Shown: positions 17,159-26,912 of the stretch, one piece after another
How positions within the stretch are numbered: the stretch's first letter is position 1
Layout of the letters: each line of letters starts with the position of its first letter
Origin: Spirosoma fluviale
Lineage (GTDB): Bacteria > Bacteroidota > Bacteroidia > Cytophagales > Spirosomataceae
Length of the DNA: 45,916 nucleotides
Direction: 5' to 3'
Assembly: GCA_945906795.1 (NCBI GenBank)
Contig: CAMDRO010000012.1
Span: 1 to 45,916, forward strand
Translations under genes and position numbers: made by a program
The notes under the pieces: model-generated
Seen by the model: the letters and a program-made list of their open reading frames with translations, nothing else
What the model was told of the DNA's origin: nothing
The model's database searches: none

Positions 17159-18361
17159 TTATTTTAATTTAGCTACTGCAGCCTTAATTCGCTCACAAGC
17201 TTCCTCCAATTGTTCATCGGCTGCCGCAGTGGAAATACGCATGCAATCAGGAGCTCCAAAACCTGAGCCAGCAACGGTGGCTACAAAGGCATCCATCAAT
17301 AACCAAGTACAAAAATCATCTGAATCCTTGATCGTTGTATTTCCATCCGATTTACCAAAATAATAAGAAATATCAGGGAAGGCATAAAATGCTCCATCGG
17401 GCATATTAACTTTAAAACCTGGTATTTCTCTTAATTTACCCACCACTAATTTTCTACGACGTTCGTATGCTTCCTTCATCTCGTGCGCATGATCTAAAGG
17501 ACCATTAAATGCCGCAACAGAAGCCTTTTGTGCGATCGAATTGGTCCCTGATGTTACCTGACCCTGCAATTTTTCTACTCCATCGGCAATCCATTTGGCC
17601 GCGGCAATGAATCCAATTCTCCAACCCGTCATCGCATGGCCTTTGGCAACCCCATTCACCGTAATAACACGTTCTTTTATTTCAGGAATTGATCCGATCG
17701 AAAAGTGACCGCCTTGTGTAAAATTGATATATTCATAAATCTCATCCGCTAAAACAAAAATGTTTTCGTGGCGAGCCACTACATTAGCGATATCCCTTAA
17801 CTCTGATTCAGTATAGACCGAACCGGTTGGGTTATTAGGCGATGAAAACATCACCATCTTAGTTTTTGGCGTAATAGCTGCTTCAAATTGCTCCGCTGTC
17901 ACTTTAAAATTATTATCAAAAGCACCTTGCACAAGCACCGATTTTCCCTCGGCCAACTTCACCATCTCAGAATAAGAAACCCAATAAGGAGAAAATACAA
18001 TCACTTCATCTCCTGGATCAATTAATGCAGCAATGGCATTGGCCAAAGAATGCTTTGCACCGGTCGAAACCACAATATTTTCTGAACCCCATTCTAAGTT
18101 ATTATCGCGCTTTAATTTATTGGCTATCGCCATGCGTAAATCAGGATAACCCGCTACCGGAGAATACCCATGAAATCCATCATCAATGGCTTTTTTTGCC
18201 GCATCACAAATGTGAGCCGGGGTTTTAAAATCTGGCTCGCCCACCGATAAACTAATTACTTGATGGCCCTGTGAAGCAAGTTCACGGGCTTTTTTCGTCA
18301 TTCCCAAGGTGGATGACTCATCTAATGCTTGAATGCGTTTAGCTAATAAGGATACTGACAT
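17159..18361 (-). CDS. aspC: PLP-dependent aminotransferase, aspartate type (class I, subgroup Ib)
   Basis: The protein has 400 residues. It has the fold-type I aminotransferase signatures SVGEPDFKTP (about 38-47), SSPNNPTGSVY (about 173-183), the PLP-binding Lys in TVNGVAKGHAMTGWRIGF (about 233-250), and the substrate carboxylate-binding Arg in PDCMRISTA near 383. This branch includes bacterial aspartate aminotransferases that also accept glutamate or prephenate, so the symbol is a best match rather than certain. A TAATTTTGC -7 box lies 32 bases upstream and an intrinsic terminator lies downstream. Confidence 0.88.
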   Translation of the reverse strand: MSVSLLAKRIQALDESSTLGMTKKARELASQGHQVISLSVGEPDFKTPAHICDAAKKAIDDGFHGYSPVAGYPDLRMAIANKLKRDNNLEWGSENIVVSTGAKHSLANAIAALIDPGDEVIVFSPYWVSYSEMVKLAEGKSVLVQGAFDNNFKVTAEQFEAAITPKTKMVMFSSPNNPTGSVYTESELRDIANVVARHENIFVLADEIYEYINFTQGGHFSIGSIPEIKERVITVNGVAKGHAMTGWRIGFIAAAKWIADGVEKLQGQVTSGTNSIAQKASVAAFNGPLDHAHEMKEAYERRRKLVVGKLREIPGFKVNMPDGAFYAFPDISYYFGKSDGNTTIKDSDDFCTWLLMDAFVATVAGSGFGAPDCMRISTAAADEQLEEACERIKAAVAKLK

Positions 18362-18393
18362 AAATTGATTTGAACTATTACTGATAATCTGTG

Positions 18394-18401
18394 CAAAATT
18401 A
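18394..18401 (-). promoter_or_regulatory. -7 promoter element of the aminotransferase gene
   Basis: TAATTTTG on the minus strand, followed by C, matches the extended TAnnTTTGC form. It ends 32 bases before the ATG at 18361, a normal leader length. No TTG is found at the usual -33 distance. Confidence 0.45.
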
Positions 18402-18445
18402 CCCTATAAAAATCTGAAAAACTAATAAAACTTCCAAAAAAGGAC

Positions 18446-20275
18446 CTAGGTTAATTGGCTTAATTTTGCATAAACTCCCTTTTTAATGGCCATTAACTCA
18501 CGGTGGGTTCCCTTTTCTACAATATTTCCTTGTTCTATGACAAGAATTTGATCCGCATGTTGGATGGTGCTTAATCGGTGAGCAATGACGAGAACAGTCC
18601 GATTTTTCATCAAATTTCCTAGGGCGGCTTGAACTAATTTTTCAGATTCATTATCAAGTGCGCTCGTAGCTTCGTCCAAAATCAAAATGGGCGGATTTTT
18701 CAAAACAGCTCGAGCGATGGAAATCCGTTGGCGCTGGCCACCCGATAATTTGGATCCACGATCACCTATGATGGTTTGATATCCATCAGCGCTCTCAGAA
18801 ATAAATTCGTGAGCATTGGCAATTTTCGCGGCCGCTTCCACTTCACTTAAGGTCGCTTCTGTCCCGAAAGTAATATTATTAAAAATACTATCATTAAACA
18901 AGACAGATTCTTGGGTTACAATGCCCATTAATCCCCTTAGATCATCTAGTGGAATGTGTTTAATATTGTGCCCATCGATTTTTACTTGGCCTAAGCTTGG
19001 ATCATAAAACCGTGGGAGCAGGTCGGCCAAAGTGGATTTGCCTCCACCAGAAGCTCCTACAAGGGCAATCGTTTGGCCTTTAGGAATTTCAAAATTAATC
19101 TCGTGCAAAATTTTTCTTCCTTGCGTATATTCAAAACCAACCTGCTCAAACGAAATTTTATGCGTAAATTCTTTCAAAGAAATGATGGGTTCGATCACTT
19201 TAATTTCTGATTCTGTATCTAAAATTTCAATGATTCGATCAGCGGAGGCAATGCCTCTTTGTATTCCGGAAAATGCATCTGCAATAGCCTTTGCGGGTCG
19301 CATGACTTGCGAAAAAGTGGCTATAAAAGCAATAAACGTCGATGCGCTCAATTCTCCCTCCCCTGAAATAACCAGGCTTCCTCCATATAATAAAATCCCT
19401 GTGACGACAAAAACCCCAAGGGTTTCTGAAACAGGGGAAGTAAGTTCTTGGCGAAATACCATTTTTAACAACGAATTTCGATATTTTTGATTCCCTTCCC
19501 CAAAGCGATCATCCATCATTTTTTCAGCCCTAAAGGCCTTGACTACGCGCATAGCACCAAAAATCTCGTCCAACAAACTGATCAATCCACTCAAATGTTG
19601 CTGGACTTCTCCGGCTGCACGCCGTAAACGACGGGTAATGGTCGCAATGACGCCTCCAGAAAGCGGTAAAATGAGTAAGGAAAATAAGGTCAACTTCACC
19701 GACATGCTGGCCAGAAAAACAAAAAATAGGATTAACGTAAAAATTTCTTTGAAAGTCGCCGTAAAGGCGCGGCCGATACTATTTTCCACTTCTTGGACAT
19801 CCGTGGTCAAGCGTGACATCAAATTTCCTTTTTTCTGTTCCGTGAAATAACTCAAATCGAGGCGAATGGCTCTTTGGAAAACAGCTTGTCTTAACGATGC
19901 AATCGTATCCGCTTCTACTATTTTTAAGACTCTTTGAGAAAAATACCTGAAAATATTAGCCAAAATAACAGAGACCATAATCGCCCCACAAGCATACTTT
20001 AAAGCACCCAAGCGTCCAAATTCCTCCAAGGAACCATAAAAATAATGATTAAATAAAAACGAAAAATAATGTGGGGTGAGCGAAAAATCAGGAATGGTCC
20101 GGTATATTTGAACATTGGTTTCCGAAGCCTGATTAAATAAAACATTTAGCAGAGGAATCAATAACGTAAAATTTAAAATCCCAAATAAGCTGCCTAATAA
20201 GGAAAATCCAAAATATGGAAATACATATTTACGGATAGAAACAGCATAAGATAATAAACGAAAATATGTTTTCAA
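18446..20275 (-). CDS. ABC transporter with fused permease and ATPase (MsbA-like exporter)
   Basis: The protein has 609 residues, the size of half-transporters that work as homodimers. Residues about 20-330 hold the six-helix exporter membrane domain. The ATPase domain has Walker A GASGGGKSTL (407-416), the signature LSGGQRQRISIARA (510-523), Walker B ILILDEATSALD (530-541) and the switch His in VIAHRLST (about 563-570). The closest named relatives are lipid A flippase MsbA and similar exporters; substrate is inferred. The start is TTG at 20275: an upstream in-frame stop and the lack of any ATG leave no better choice, and MKTYFRLL fits relatives. Divergent from a glycosyltransferase gene. Confidence 0.9.
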   Translation of the reverse strand: MKTYFRLLSYAVSIRKYVFPYFGFSLLGSLFGILNFTLLIPLLNVLFNQASETNVQIYRTIPDFSLTPHYFSFLFNHYFYGSLEEFGRLGALKYACGAIMVSVILANIFRYFSQRVLKIVEADTIASLRQAVFQRAIRLDLSYFTEQKKGNLMSRLTTDVQEVENSIGRAFTATFKEIFTLILFFVFLASMSVKLTLFSLLILPLSGGVIATITRRLRRAAGEVQQHLSGLISLLDEIFGAMRVVKAFRAEKMMDDRFGEGNQKYRNSLLKMVFRQELTSPVSETLGVFVVTGILLYGGSLVISGEGELSASTFIAFIATFSQVMRPAKAIADAFSGIQRGIASADRIIEILDTESEIKVIEPIISLKEFTHKISFEQVGFEYTQGRKILHEINFEIPKGQTIALVGASGGGKSTLADLLPRFYDPSLGQVKIDGHNIKHIPLDDLRGLMGIVTQESVLFNDSIFNNITFGTEATLSEVEAAAKIANAHEFISESADGYQTIIGDRGSKLSGGQRQRISIARAVLKNPPILILDEATSALDNESEKLVQAALGNLMKNRTVLVIAHRLSTIQHADQILVIEQGNIVEKGTHRELMAIKKGVYAKLSQLT

Positions 20276-20355
20276 CGTTAAATATTTTGGAAACGTGTTT
20301 CAAATTACGACAATTTTCAGCATAAAATTAGAAATTCTTAGCCCACAAATTGAGT

Positions 20356-21264
20356 ATGCATCCATTAGTTTCCGTAGTCATGGCAACCTATCAAGGCGAA
20401 AAATACTTGAAGATTCAAATCGAAAGTTTGTTGGCCCAAGACTATCCCAACCTAGAATTTATCTGGGTAGATGATGCATCCACCGATCAAAGTTTGTCCA
20501 TTTTAAAAGCGTATGCAAGCCAAGATGAGCGCATTCATATCCTAGAAAACTTAAAAAACGAAGGGCATAATGCCGCTTTTGAAAAGGGTATGAAAGCAGC
20601 TAATGGAGAATATATCGCCCTATCGGATCAAGATGATGTTTGGATTTCCGACAAAATATCTATCCTTGTCAATGGAATCGGGAATTGTTCCCTGATTTAT
20701 TCCGACTCCCAATTAATTGATCAGGAGGGAAGAGAGTTATCCTTAAAAATGTCCAACTTAAAACGTCAAATTCCATACAATTCTCCATTGATGTACACGT
20801 TTGGCGCTTGGGCTCCTGGACATAGTATGCTATTTAAAAAGGAGTTATTGGAGACGGCATTGCCACTTTCCAACTGGGTTACGCATGATTATTTACTTGG
20901 TTTTTCGGCCACTTGCCATCAAGGGATTGCGTACATTCCCAATTCTCTGGTGTATTATCGACAACACGAATCCAACGCGATTGGCGCCGATTTAAAAAAA
21001 GCTAAAAAATTATATCGAACTCGGGCTGAGCGAAACTTGCGCATCTGCGAGCGCGTCAAACTCATTGCAGATAGATGCCTCGATTCTAAAGAAAAACAAA
21101 TCTTAAAACAATTATCCCTAGATTTTAAAGGGAATTCGCTCGTCAATCGAATACGAAGATGTAAGACTGTTTTGAAATATCGCGATGATATGCTCGCCTA
21201 CAAAGGAAAATCAAACCTCGGTAATTTCCTGTATTGCTTTAAACTCTTATTCGGTATCTATTAA
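20356..21264 (+). CDS. Family 2 glycosyltransferase
   Basis: The protein has 302 residues. The GT-A nucleotide-sugar domain begins LVSVVMATYQGEKYLKIQIE and continues with FIWVDDASTDQS and ALSDQDDVWISDKI, giving the acidic residues that bind the metal and nucleotide sugar. The first 220 residues form the catalytic domain. No transmembrane segment is evident, so it is probably a cytoplasmic or peripheral membrane enzyme for lipopolysaccharide or other surface glycans. I chose the ATG at 20356; the TTG at 20350 adds two residues. Its stop shares TTAA with the convergent glycosyltransferase. Confidence 0.9.
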   Translation: MHPLVSVVMATYQGEKYLKIQIESLLAQDYPNLEFIWVDDASTDQSLSILKAYASQDERIHILENLKNEGHNAAFEKGMKAANGEYIALSDQDDVWISDKISILVNGIGNCSLIYSDSQLIDQEGRELSLKMSNLKRQIPYNSPLMYTFGAWAPGHSMLFKKELLETALPLSNWVTHDYLLGFSATCHQGIAYIPNSLVYYRQHESNAIGADLKKAKKLYRTRAERNLRICERVKLIADRCLDSKEKQILKQLSLDFKGNSLVNRIRRCKTVLKYRDDMLAYKGKSNLGNFLYCFKLLFGIY

Positions 21265-22151
21265 TCTTTCTTCAAAAAAAGCCATAAACGATAACCTGCA
21301 TTTTTGATGTGTACCCAAAAAGGAATTTTTGGTTCATGTAATAGCCCGTCAAAAGGAAGGCCCCTACGTAAATAATATTTCGACAGCGTAGACGAGGTCA
21401 TACCCCATTGGCGAATAAATTGATAATATCCTTTGTTTTGTTTCACTCGCTTGACCGATATCGATCCAAAATGATATACCCGACTTGCCCCCAATCCCTT
21501 AAATAAACGCACTCCCTGATTCCATAATTTCATGGAAAAATCGGGATCAGAGTACATGCCTGGAGAAAACTCGACGGAATATCCACCGACTAAATCCCAC
21601 AGATCTTTATGGACAACATTGGGTGGCCAAGTGCTTCCATGCCAGTCTCCAAAAGTAATTTGATCAAATGAATTGATTAATTTCTCTTCTTGGAAATTTT
21701 CAATATTACTTCCAAAATCCGCTTCGATCGAACAGGAACTTTGCGCTCGAGGTTCGATCATTGTGGATGAAAAAAAGAATTTTTTTGTCCCACAAGAGTC
21801 AATTTCTCGCTTTAATTCGGCATCCCAGCCCGCTAACACATACATATCATCGTTCAGGTACAGCAAGTAATTGGCTTGGGCCAATGTCCTCATGGCATTC
21901 ATCGCATGACAAACGCCCACATTTCTTTCACTGTAAGAAAATGCAATGTCTTCCTGTGCCTCCACCCATTCTTTCGAACCATCATTTGATTCATTTAAAT
22001 GGACAATTAATTCAAAGGGAACCACGGAATGCTTTCGAATGCTATGGATGCATAAACTAAGGTAGGCTAAGTTGTTCCAGCTCGGAATTAAGATGGAAAA
22101 ATAAGGATTTGCAAAGGCCCTTTTGGCGGGAAAAGATTGAATTTTTTCCAC
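21261..22151 (-). CDS. Family 2 glycosyltransferase
   Basis: The protein has 296 residues. The GT-A fold is shown by YFSILIPSWNNLAYLSLCI, ELIVHLNESNDGS, and the DxD-like LLYLNDDMYVLAGWD. The later WPPNVVHKDLWDLVGGY and FSPGMYSDPDFSMKLW segments are typical of the acceptor side of GT2 enzymes acting on rhamnose- or galactose-type chains. The start is GTG at 22151, overlapping by one base the TAG stop of the gene upstream (TAGTG), so the two enzymes are translationally coupled. The likely role is surface polysaccharide or lipopolysaccharide assembly. Confidence 0.87.
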   Translation of the reverse strand: MEKIQSFPAKRAFANPYFSILIPSWNNLAYLSLCIHSIRKHSVVPFELIVHLNESNDGSKEWVEAQEDIAFSYSERNVGVCHAMNAMRTLAQANYLLYLNDDMYVLAGWDAELKREIDSCGTKKFFFSSTMIEPRAQSSCSIEADFGSNIENFQEEKLINSFDQITFGDWHGSTWPPNVVHKDLWDLVGGYSVEFSPGMYSDPDFSMKLWNQGVRLFKGLGASRVYHFGSISVKRVKQNKGYYQFIRQWGMTSSTLSKYYLRRGLPFDGLLHEPKIPFWVHIKNAGYRLWLFLKKD

Positions 22152-23026
22152 TAGATCAACTTATAGTTTTTGTATTCACCGATACGCCAACCGGTCCAAT
22201 CGGCTATTTTTTGTAATACCTTTCGACGCAAGCTCATTTTAGAAAGAAGTACCGCTGGATCAAAATCAAAGTCCCAATTTTGTGCCTTGATGCGAGATTG
22301 AGAAACTTTGGGATGCGTACCTGTAAACCTCGTTAGCCTTTCAGCATTCCCAAAATCAAACTCATAATCCGCTGGGACGTTTTCCGCAAGCCAAGCGTCA
22401 TCATGGTAAAATTGTGTAAAATTTCTCACTTTTTGATTTAAGCCCGTGGGAGGTTTAACCCACCCATAATGAAAGATGTGCGCAGAAATTTCTTTGACTT
22501 TTAATTTTTTACCTTCCTTGCGAAAGCCCTGCGCATCTTTATAAGAATGTACCTCGGGGTTAAATCTAATAAGTCGAATTTCCTTTCGATACCATCGCCT
22601 AGAGGTGGCAACATAATCATAAGACCCGTAAAAGTGCTTGTAATTAAATAATAAACCCTCGACCGATAAATCACCATGATGTTCCTCAATCGCCTTTTGG
22701 ATTACTTTCAGATCATCCTCATGCACACATTCATCCCCTTGAATATAAAAAGCCCAATCCACATCTGAAGAAATTGCTCGATAAGCCTTATCCGTTTCTA
22801 AAGCAAAAACGTGTCCCCCTTCACGTTTCGTGTCATCCCAAATCGTCTCGATAATCCTAATTTTATCCGATTTTATTCCTTGAATTAGGCCCAGTGTATG
22901 GTCCTCTGATTGACCCACGGCCACGACAAACTCGTCACAAATAGGTAAAATCGATGTGATGGCTTCCACGATCGAATAATCATTTTTTATCGCATTTCGA
23001 ATGAATGTAAAGCCAGCAATTTTCAT
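22151..23026 (-). CDS. Glycosyltransferase, family 2-like
   Basis: The protein has 291 residues. It starts MKIAGFTFIRNAIKNDYSIVE and has the nucleotide-sugar site AFYIQGDECVHEDDL (about 112-126, with QGDE in place of a DxD). The segment FNYKHFYGSYDYVATSRRWY and the C-terminal tail resemble a subgroup of GT2-like enzymes frequent in Bacteroidota surface-glycan loci. The donor and acceptor are unknown. It follows nuoC with only three bases between, putting glycosyltransferases in the same transcript as respiratory complex I subunits, and its stop overlaps the next glycosyltransferase start. Confidence 0.8.
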   Translation of the reverse strand: MKIAGFTFIRNAIKNDYSIVEAITSILPICDEFVVAVGQSEDHTLGLIQGIKSDKIRIIETIWDDTKREGGHVFALETDKAYRAISSDVDWAFYIQGDECVHEDDLKVIQKAIEEHHGDLSVEGLLFNYKHFYGSYDYVATSRRWYRKEIRLIRFNPEVHSYKDAQGFRKEGKKLKVKEISAHIFHYGWVKPPTGLNQKVRNFTQFYHDDAWLAENVPADYEFDFGNAERLTRFTGTHPKVSQSRIKAQNWDFDFDPAVLLSKMSLRRKVLQKIADWTGWRIGEYKNYKLI

Positions 23027-23029
23027 GGG

Positions 23030-23518
23030 CTAAAATTTCACTTGAATTCCATGGTATTTTTCTTGCTCCACGTAATCTTTGCGAAGTGGATGACCTACCC
23101 AGTCAGCGGGCAACAAAATACGCGTCATGTCAGGATGACCCTCGAAAACAACCCCAATAAGATCAAATGCTTCTCGCTCATGCCAATTGGCCGTTTTCCA
23201 AATCCCACTCAAAGTAGGTACGACGGGCAATTTCCCATCCTCCAGTAACCTAGGAACTTCCAATCGAATATGAAAAGTAAGGTGATTTGGAATCGAGTAT
23301 AGGGTATAAATAATTTCAAGCGTTCCATTTTCAGGACCATTGTCAATCGCAGTAAGGCAAGAAAGTGAATCAAAATAAGTCGATGGGTGACGCCATAAAA
23401 AATCACAAATTTGAAAAATTTGAACGGGCTGAACCGTGATGCGACCTGATTTTTCATCCAGGTCAACGCTAATATTTAATTCGCTTTCAATCAGATTTTT
23501 TATATCTATCGCTTCCAT
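23030..23518 (-). CDS. nuoC: NADH-quinone oxidoreductase subunit C
   Basis: NuoC is a peripheral subunit of respiratory complex I (30-kDa type), lying on the cytoplasmic arm next to NuoB and NuoD. The protein has 162 residues from the ATG at 23518 (MEAIDIKNLIESEL), which follows the nuoB stop by two bases; the longer frame starting at 23638 runs inside nuoB and is not credible. The family signature is clear: HEREAFDLIGVVFEGHPDM, then RILLPADWVGHPLRKDY. It is not fused to NuoD, and nuoD does not follow; two glycosyltransferase genes do. Confidence 0.94.
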   Translation of the reverse strand: MEAIDIKNLIESELNISVDLDEKSGRITVQPVQIFQICDFLWRHPSTYFDSLSCLTAIDNGPENGTLEIIYTLYSIPNHLTFHIRLEVPRLLEDGKLPVVPTLSGIWKTANWHEREAFDLIGVVFEGHPDMTRILLPADWVGHPLRKDYVEQEKYHGIQVKF

Positions 23519-23520
23519 CC

Positions 23521-24042
23521 TTAGGCTTTTTGAGCGATGGCGTCCAAAATAATTTGGGGCACGACACGCGTTTCTTGATTGATTTTTTCTTGTAATTTCA
23601 AAATTCCACCTAGTAAAGCCTCGGGCCTTGGTGGACATCCGGGAACATACACATCCACCGGAATGACACGATCAACTCCTTTTACGACATGGTATCCATG
23701 TTCCCAATAAGGACCTCCGCAATTGGCACATGACCCCATCGATATCACATAGCGGGGTTCTGGCATTTGTTCATAAAGTCTTCTAATCCGGTCCGCCATT
23801 TTAAAAGTAACCGTTCCTGCCACAATCATCACATCTGATTGTCTAGGGGAAGGCCTAGGAAATACCCCAAAGCGATCCAAATCATATCCAGAAGCAAAGG
23901 TTTGCATCATTTCAATCGCACAACAAGCTAAACCAAAACTCATGGGCCATAAAGAACTTGCCCGAGCCCAATTGAGTAAATCCTCAAATTGGCTCACTAC
24001 AAATCCCTCCGTTTGAATGTTTTGATCTAAATATCCCTTCAT
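23521..24042 (-). CDS. nuoB: NADH-quinone oxidoreductase subunit B
   Basis: NuoB carries the terminal 4Fe-4S cluster N2 that passes electrons to quinone. The protein has 173 residues. All cluster ligands are visible: the adjacent cysteines in [21 protein letters not shown] and the last in [12 protein letters not shown]. The segment [21 protein letters not shown] is typical. Its ATG overlaps by one base the stop of a CHU_C-domain gene, where nuoA would be expected. Confidence 0.96.
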   Translation of the reverse strand: MKGYLDQNIQTEGFVVSQFEDLLNWARASSLWPMSFGLACCAIEMMQTFASGYDLDRFGVFPRPSPRQSDVMIVAGTVTFKMADRIRRLYEQMPEPRYVISMGSCANCGGPYWEHGYHVVKGVDRVIPVDVYVPGCPPRPEALLGGILKLQEKINQETRVVPQIILDAIAQKA

Positions 24043-24767
24043 TATCTTACAATAATTAAATTCCCTATTACATCGGGATAGGCATCCAAATAGTCCTCCA
24101 AATTTGGCCTAATGACATATATATAAGTGCCCGTGGGCAAATCTTTACCATTATATTTTCCCCTAAATGGTTTTTCTTCATAAATAGCACCGGAACTTTC
24201 AAATACTTTCAGCCCCCAGCGATCCATCACATAGATCTCCGCATCTGGATAGGACGAAATATTATCGATGGTCCAATAATCATTTAAATCATCATTATTG
24301 GGCGATATGGCATCATAAGGTTTTACTCTTGCTAAAACGATGATGTCAATCGTGGCAAAATTCCGACAATCTGCCGCAGTTGTTGCACCTGGCAGGTAAC
24401 CATTAATAAAGTACGTCGTCTTAAATGCGTTCCCTCCTAAATCACCTAAGCCCTTCACATCAAAATATGGATTAAGGCTGAGAGGATCAGATAAGGCTAA
24501 TTTAGGCGTCCATGACCATTTTATTCCAGGCGTTTTAGCGCCATTTACGGGCATTAAAATGGGAGTAGGATTTTCACCGGGTTCAGGAGCAAACATGATT
24601 ATTTTTTTATCTGTGGCCACCCAAACCTTTGCTGCACAATCGGGCGTTTGGCCCCAAGCAGAGATTTGAATAAAAAGGAGTAATGAAACAAGTGTTTTCA
24701 GAACTTCCCAATTGGGTTTAAAAGAAAAAAAATATACACGCACCATAAAGCTTTTAAAAAAATCCAT
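24042..24767 (-). CDS. Secreted protein with type IX secretion (CHU_C, type B) sorting domain
   Basis: The protein has 241 residues. A hydrophobic signal sequence (about 22-39, [18 protein letters not shown]) follows an unusually long N-terminus; an ATG at 24746 would shorten it by seven residues. The C-terminal 95 residues are a CHU_C/gliding-type domain: [35 protein letters not shown], and [12 protein letters not shown]. Such domains direct export through the type IX system and surface attachment. The middle (about 40-140) is short and has no recognised domain, so this is close to a bare sorting domain. It overlaps the nuoB start by one base. Confidence 0.8.
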   Translation of the reverse strand: MDFFKSFMVRVYFFSFKPNWEVLKTLVSLLLFIQISAWGQTPDCAAKVWVATDKKIIMFAPEPGENPTPILMPVNGAKTPGIKWSWTPKLALSDPLSLNPYFDVKGLGDLGGNAFKTTYFINGYLPGATTAADCRNFATIDIIVLARVKPYDAISPNNDDLNDYWTIDNISSYPDAEIYVMDRWGLKVFESSGAIYEEKPFRGKYNGKDLPTGTYIYVIRPNLEDYLDAYPDVIGNLIIVR

Positions 24768-24812
24768 GTAAAGGTTTTGTAAATATACCTAAATTCACAA
24801 AATTTTTGATCA

Positions 24813-26912
24813 ATGTCCACTTCCCATTTTTTCGATTCCGATTTGGCTACTTTGCGAGGGATCACTCCCGCGCGATTGTCATTACTGCAATCGGAATTAG
24901 GGCTATTTACATTTGGAGACTTGATTCAATATTTTCCATTCAGGTATGAAGATAGAACTTTACTAACACCTATTGCTCAAATCAATGATCAAATGGAAAA
25001 TGTCCAATTTATTGGACGCATCAAATACAAGGAAAAAATAGGCGTTGGGCGGAGAGAAAGACTCGTGGCAGAGTGCTGTGATGAAACGGGATGCATCGAA
25101 TTAGTTTGGTTCCAAGGAGTCAAATGGATTGAAAAATCATTAGTTGGCGGTATAGATTTTTTATTTTATGGTAAGCCAGGAAATTTTAATGGCCAAATTC
25201 AAATGACGCATCCTGAGATGGAAGTCTATAAAGGGCCGCAGATTTCAGAGAAATTTTTTCAGCCCATTTACCCACTGACTGAAAAGCTACGCAAGAAATA
25301 CGTCGACAGTAAATTGATTGCTTCCCTCCAGAAAAATTTGTTGGAAGTTGCGTTCCCCTACATAAGGGAAACATTACCTCATGAGATTATTCAGCAATTT
25401 AAATTAATTTCTAAACAGGAAGCGCTCTACCACATTCACCTACCGCAGTCGGAAAATTGGCTACACCAAGCAAGGAGACGGTTGAAATTTGAAGAATTAT
25501 TTTACAATCAGCTGCGTTTAATCAAGCAAAATTTAGTTCGCAAATCAGCTTTTCCGGGCCAAGTTTTTTCATCTGCTGCCTTATTAACTACCTTTTATAA
25601 GGAACATCTCCCCTTTTCATTAACGGAGGCTCAAAAGAAAGTTATTCGGGAGATTTTTGAAGACATGCGCTCTGGCAATCAAATGAACCGACTACTCCAA
25701 GGAGATGTGGGATCCGGAAAAACCATTGTCGCTTTTATTTCGATGTTACTCGCCATCGACAATGGAACTCAGGCATGTTTGTTGGCCCCCACCGAAATTC
25801 TAGCGGATCAACATTTTCAGGGATTAAAAAAGTTTGCAGATCTTTTGGGTGTCAGCATTGCCAAACTCACGGGATCTGTCAAGAAGAAAGATCGTGTGGA
25901 AATACACGAGGGATTAGAGTCTGGAACCTTGAATATATTGGTGGGAACACATGCCATTTTTGAAGACGTGGTTCAATTTAAAAATTTAGGGCTGTGCATC
26001 ATTGACGAGCAACATCGTTTTGGGGTAGCTCAAAGAGCCAAACTTTGGGATAAAAACAAGCAAATTCACCCACATGTATTGGTCATGACGGCGACTCCAA
26101 TTCCGAGAACTTTGGCCATGACTTTATATGGGGACTTAGATGTTTCCGTGATTGACGAATTACCGGCGGGTAGAAAACCCATTCAAACGATTCACCGGTA
26201 TGATTCACATCGTTTGCAGGTGTTTAGTTTTATCCAAAGTGAGATTCAAAAAGGGCGTCAAGTCTATATCGTTTATCCGCTCATTGAGGAATCTGAAAAA
26301 ATGGATTTCAAAGATTTAATGGATGGGCATGAAAGTATCACAAGGGCTTTTCCTGAAATACCTTTGGGGATTTTGCATGGGAAAATGAAGCCGGCCGACA
26401 AAGATTTTGAGATGGCTAGATTTGTCAAAAATGAAACCAAAATCATGGTGGCCACCACGGTCATAGAAGTGGGCGTGAATGTCCCAAATGCCTCGGTTAT
26501 GATTATTGAAAGTGCGGAGCGATTTGGGTTGGCGCAATTGCACCAACTCAGGGGCCGGGTGGGCCGAGGAGCCGAGCAAAGTTATTGTTTGTTGCTCACC
26601 GACTATAAAATTTCTGCGGATACAAAAAAGCGTATTGAAACGATGGTGAGGACGAATAATGGCTTTGAAATTGCTGAAGTTGATTTACAATTAAGGGGTC
26701 CTGGGGATATCGGCGGAACGAGACAGAGTGGGGCTATCGACCTAATGATTGCTGATTTATCGAAAGATGGGGAGATTTTAAAAGTGGCTCGAGAGACGGC
26801 TGTATCTATATTAAACGAGGATCCCAATTTAGAACATGAAAAAAATACGATGATTCGGGAACAGGTACGCCAACAAAAAAAGGATACCACCAATTGGGCC
26901 CGAATAAGTTAG
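24813..26912 (+). CDS. recG: ATP-dependent DNA helicase RecG
   Basis: RecG remodels stalled replication forks and Holliday junctions. The protein has 699 residues, a normal size. The N-terminal wedge/OB domain begins with LRGITPARLSLLQSELGL and has IQYFPFRYEDRT. The helicase motor shows motif I LLQGDVGSGKTIVA (about 297-310), the DEAH-like box IIDEQHRFGVAQRA, motif III MTATPIPRTLAMTLYGDLD, and the C-terminal ATTVIEVGVNVPNAS, QLHQLRGRVGRG and the RecG-specific DLQLRGPGDIGGTRQSG. Its stop overlaps that of convergent yqgE by four bases (TTAG). Confidence 0.97.
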   Translation: MSTSHFFDSDLATLRGITPARLSLLQSELGLFTFGDLIQYFPFRYEDRTLLTPIAQINDQMENVQFIGRIKYKEKIGVGRRERLVAECCDETGCIELVWFQGVKWIEKSLVGGIDFLFYGKPGNFNGQIQMTHPEMEVYKGPQISEKFFQPIYPLTEKLRKKYVDSKLIASLQKNLLEVAFPYIRETLPHEIIQQFKLISKQEALYHIHLPQSENWLHQARRRLKFEELFYNQLRLIKQNLVRKSAFPGQVFSSAALLTTFYKEHLPFSLTEAQKKVIREIFEDMRSGNQMNRLLQGDVGSGKTIVAFISMLLAIDNGTQACLLAPTEILADQHFQGLKKFADLLGVSIAKLTGSVKKKDRVEIHEGLESGTLNILVGTHAIFEDVVQFKNLGLCIIDEQHRFGVAQRAKLWDKNKQIHPHVLVMTATPIPRTLAMTLYGDLDVSVIDELPAGRKPIQTIHRYDSHRLQVFSFIQSEIQKGRQVYIVYPLIEESEKMDFKDLMDGHESITRAFPEIPLGILHGKMKPADKDFEMARFVKNETKIMVATTVIEVGVNVPNASVMIIESAERFGLAQLHQLRGRVGRGAEQSYCLLLTDYKISADTKKRIETMVRTNNGFEIAEVDLQLRGPGDIGGTRQSGAIDLMIADLSKDGEILKVARETAVSILNEDPNLEHEKNTMIREQVRQQKKDTTNWARIS

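Noticed and set aside
23519-23638. N-terminal extension of nuoC by 40 residues
   Set aside because: It lies inside nuoB in another frame, is basic and unlike NuoC, and the ATG at 23518 gives the normal family start two bases after nuoB.
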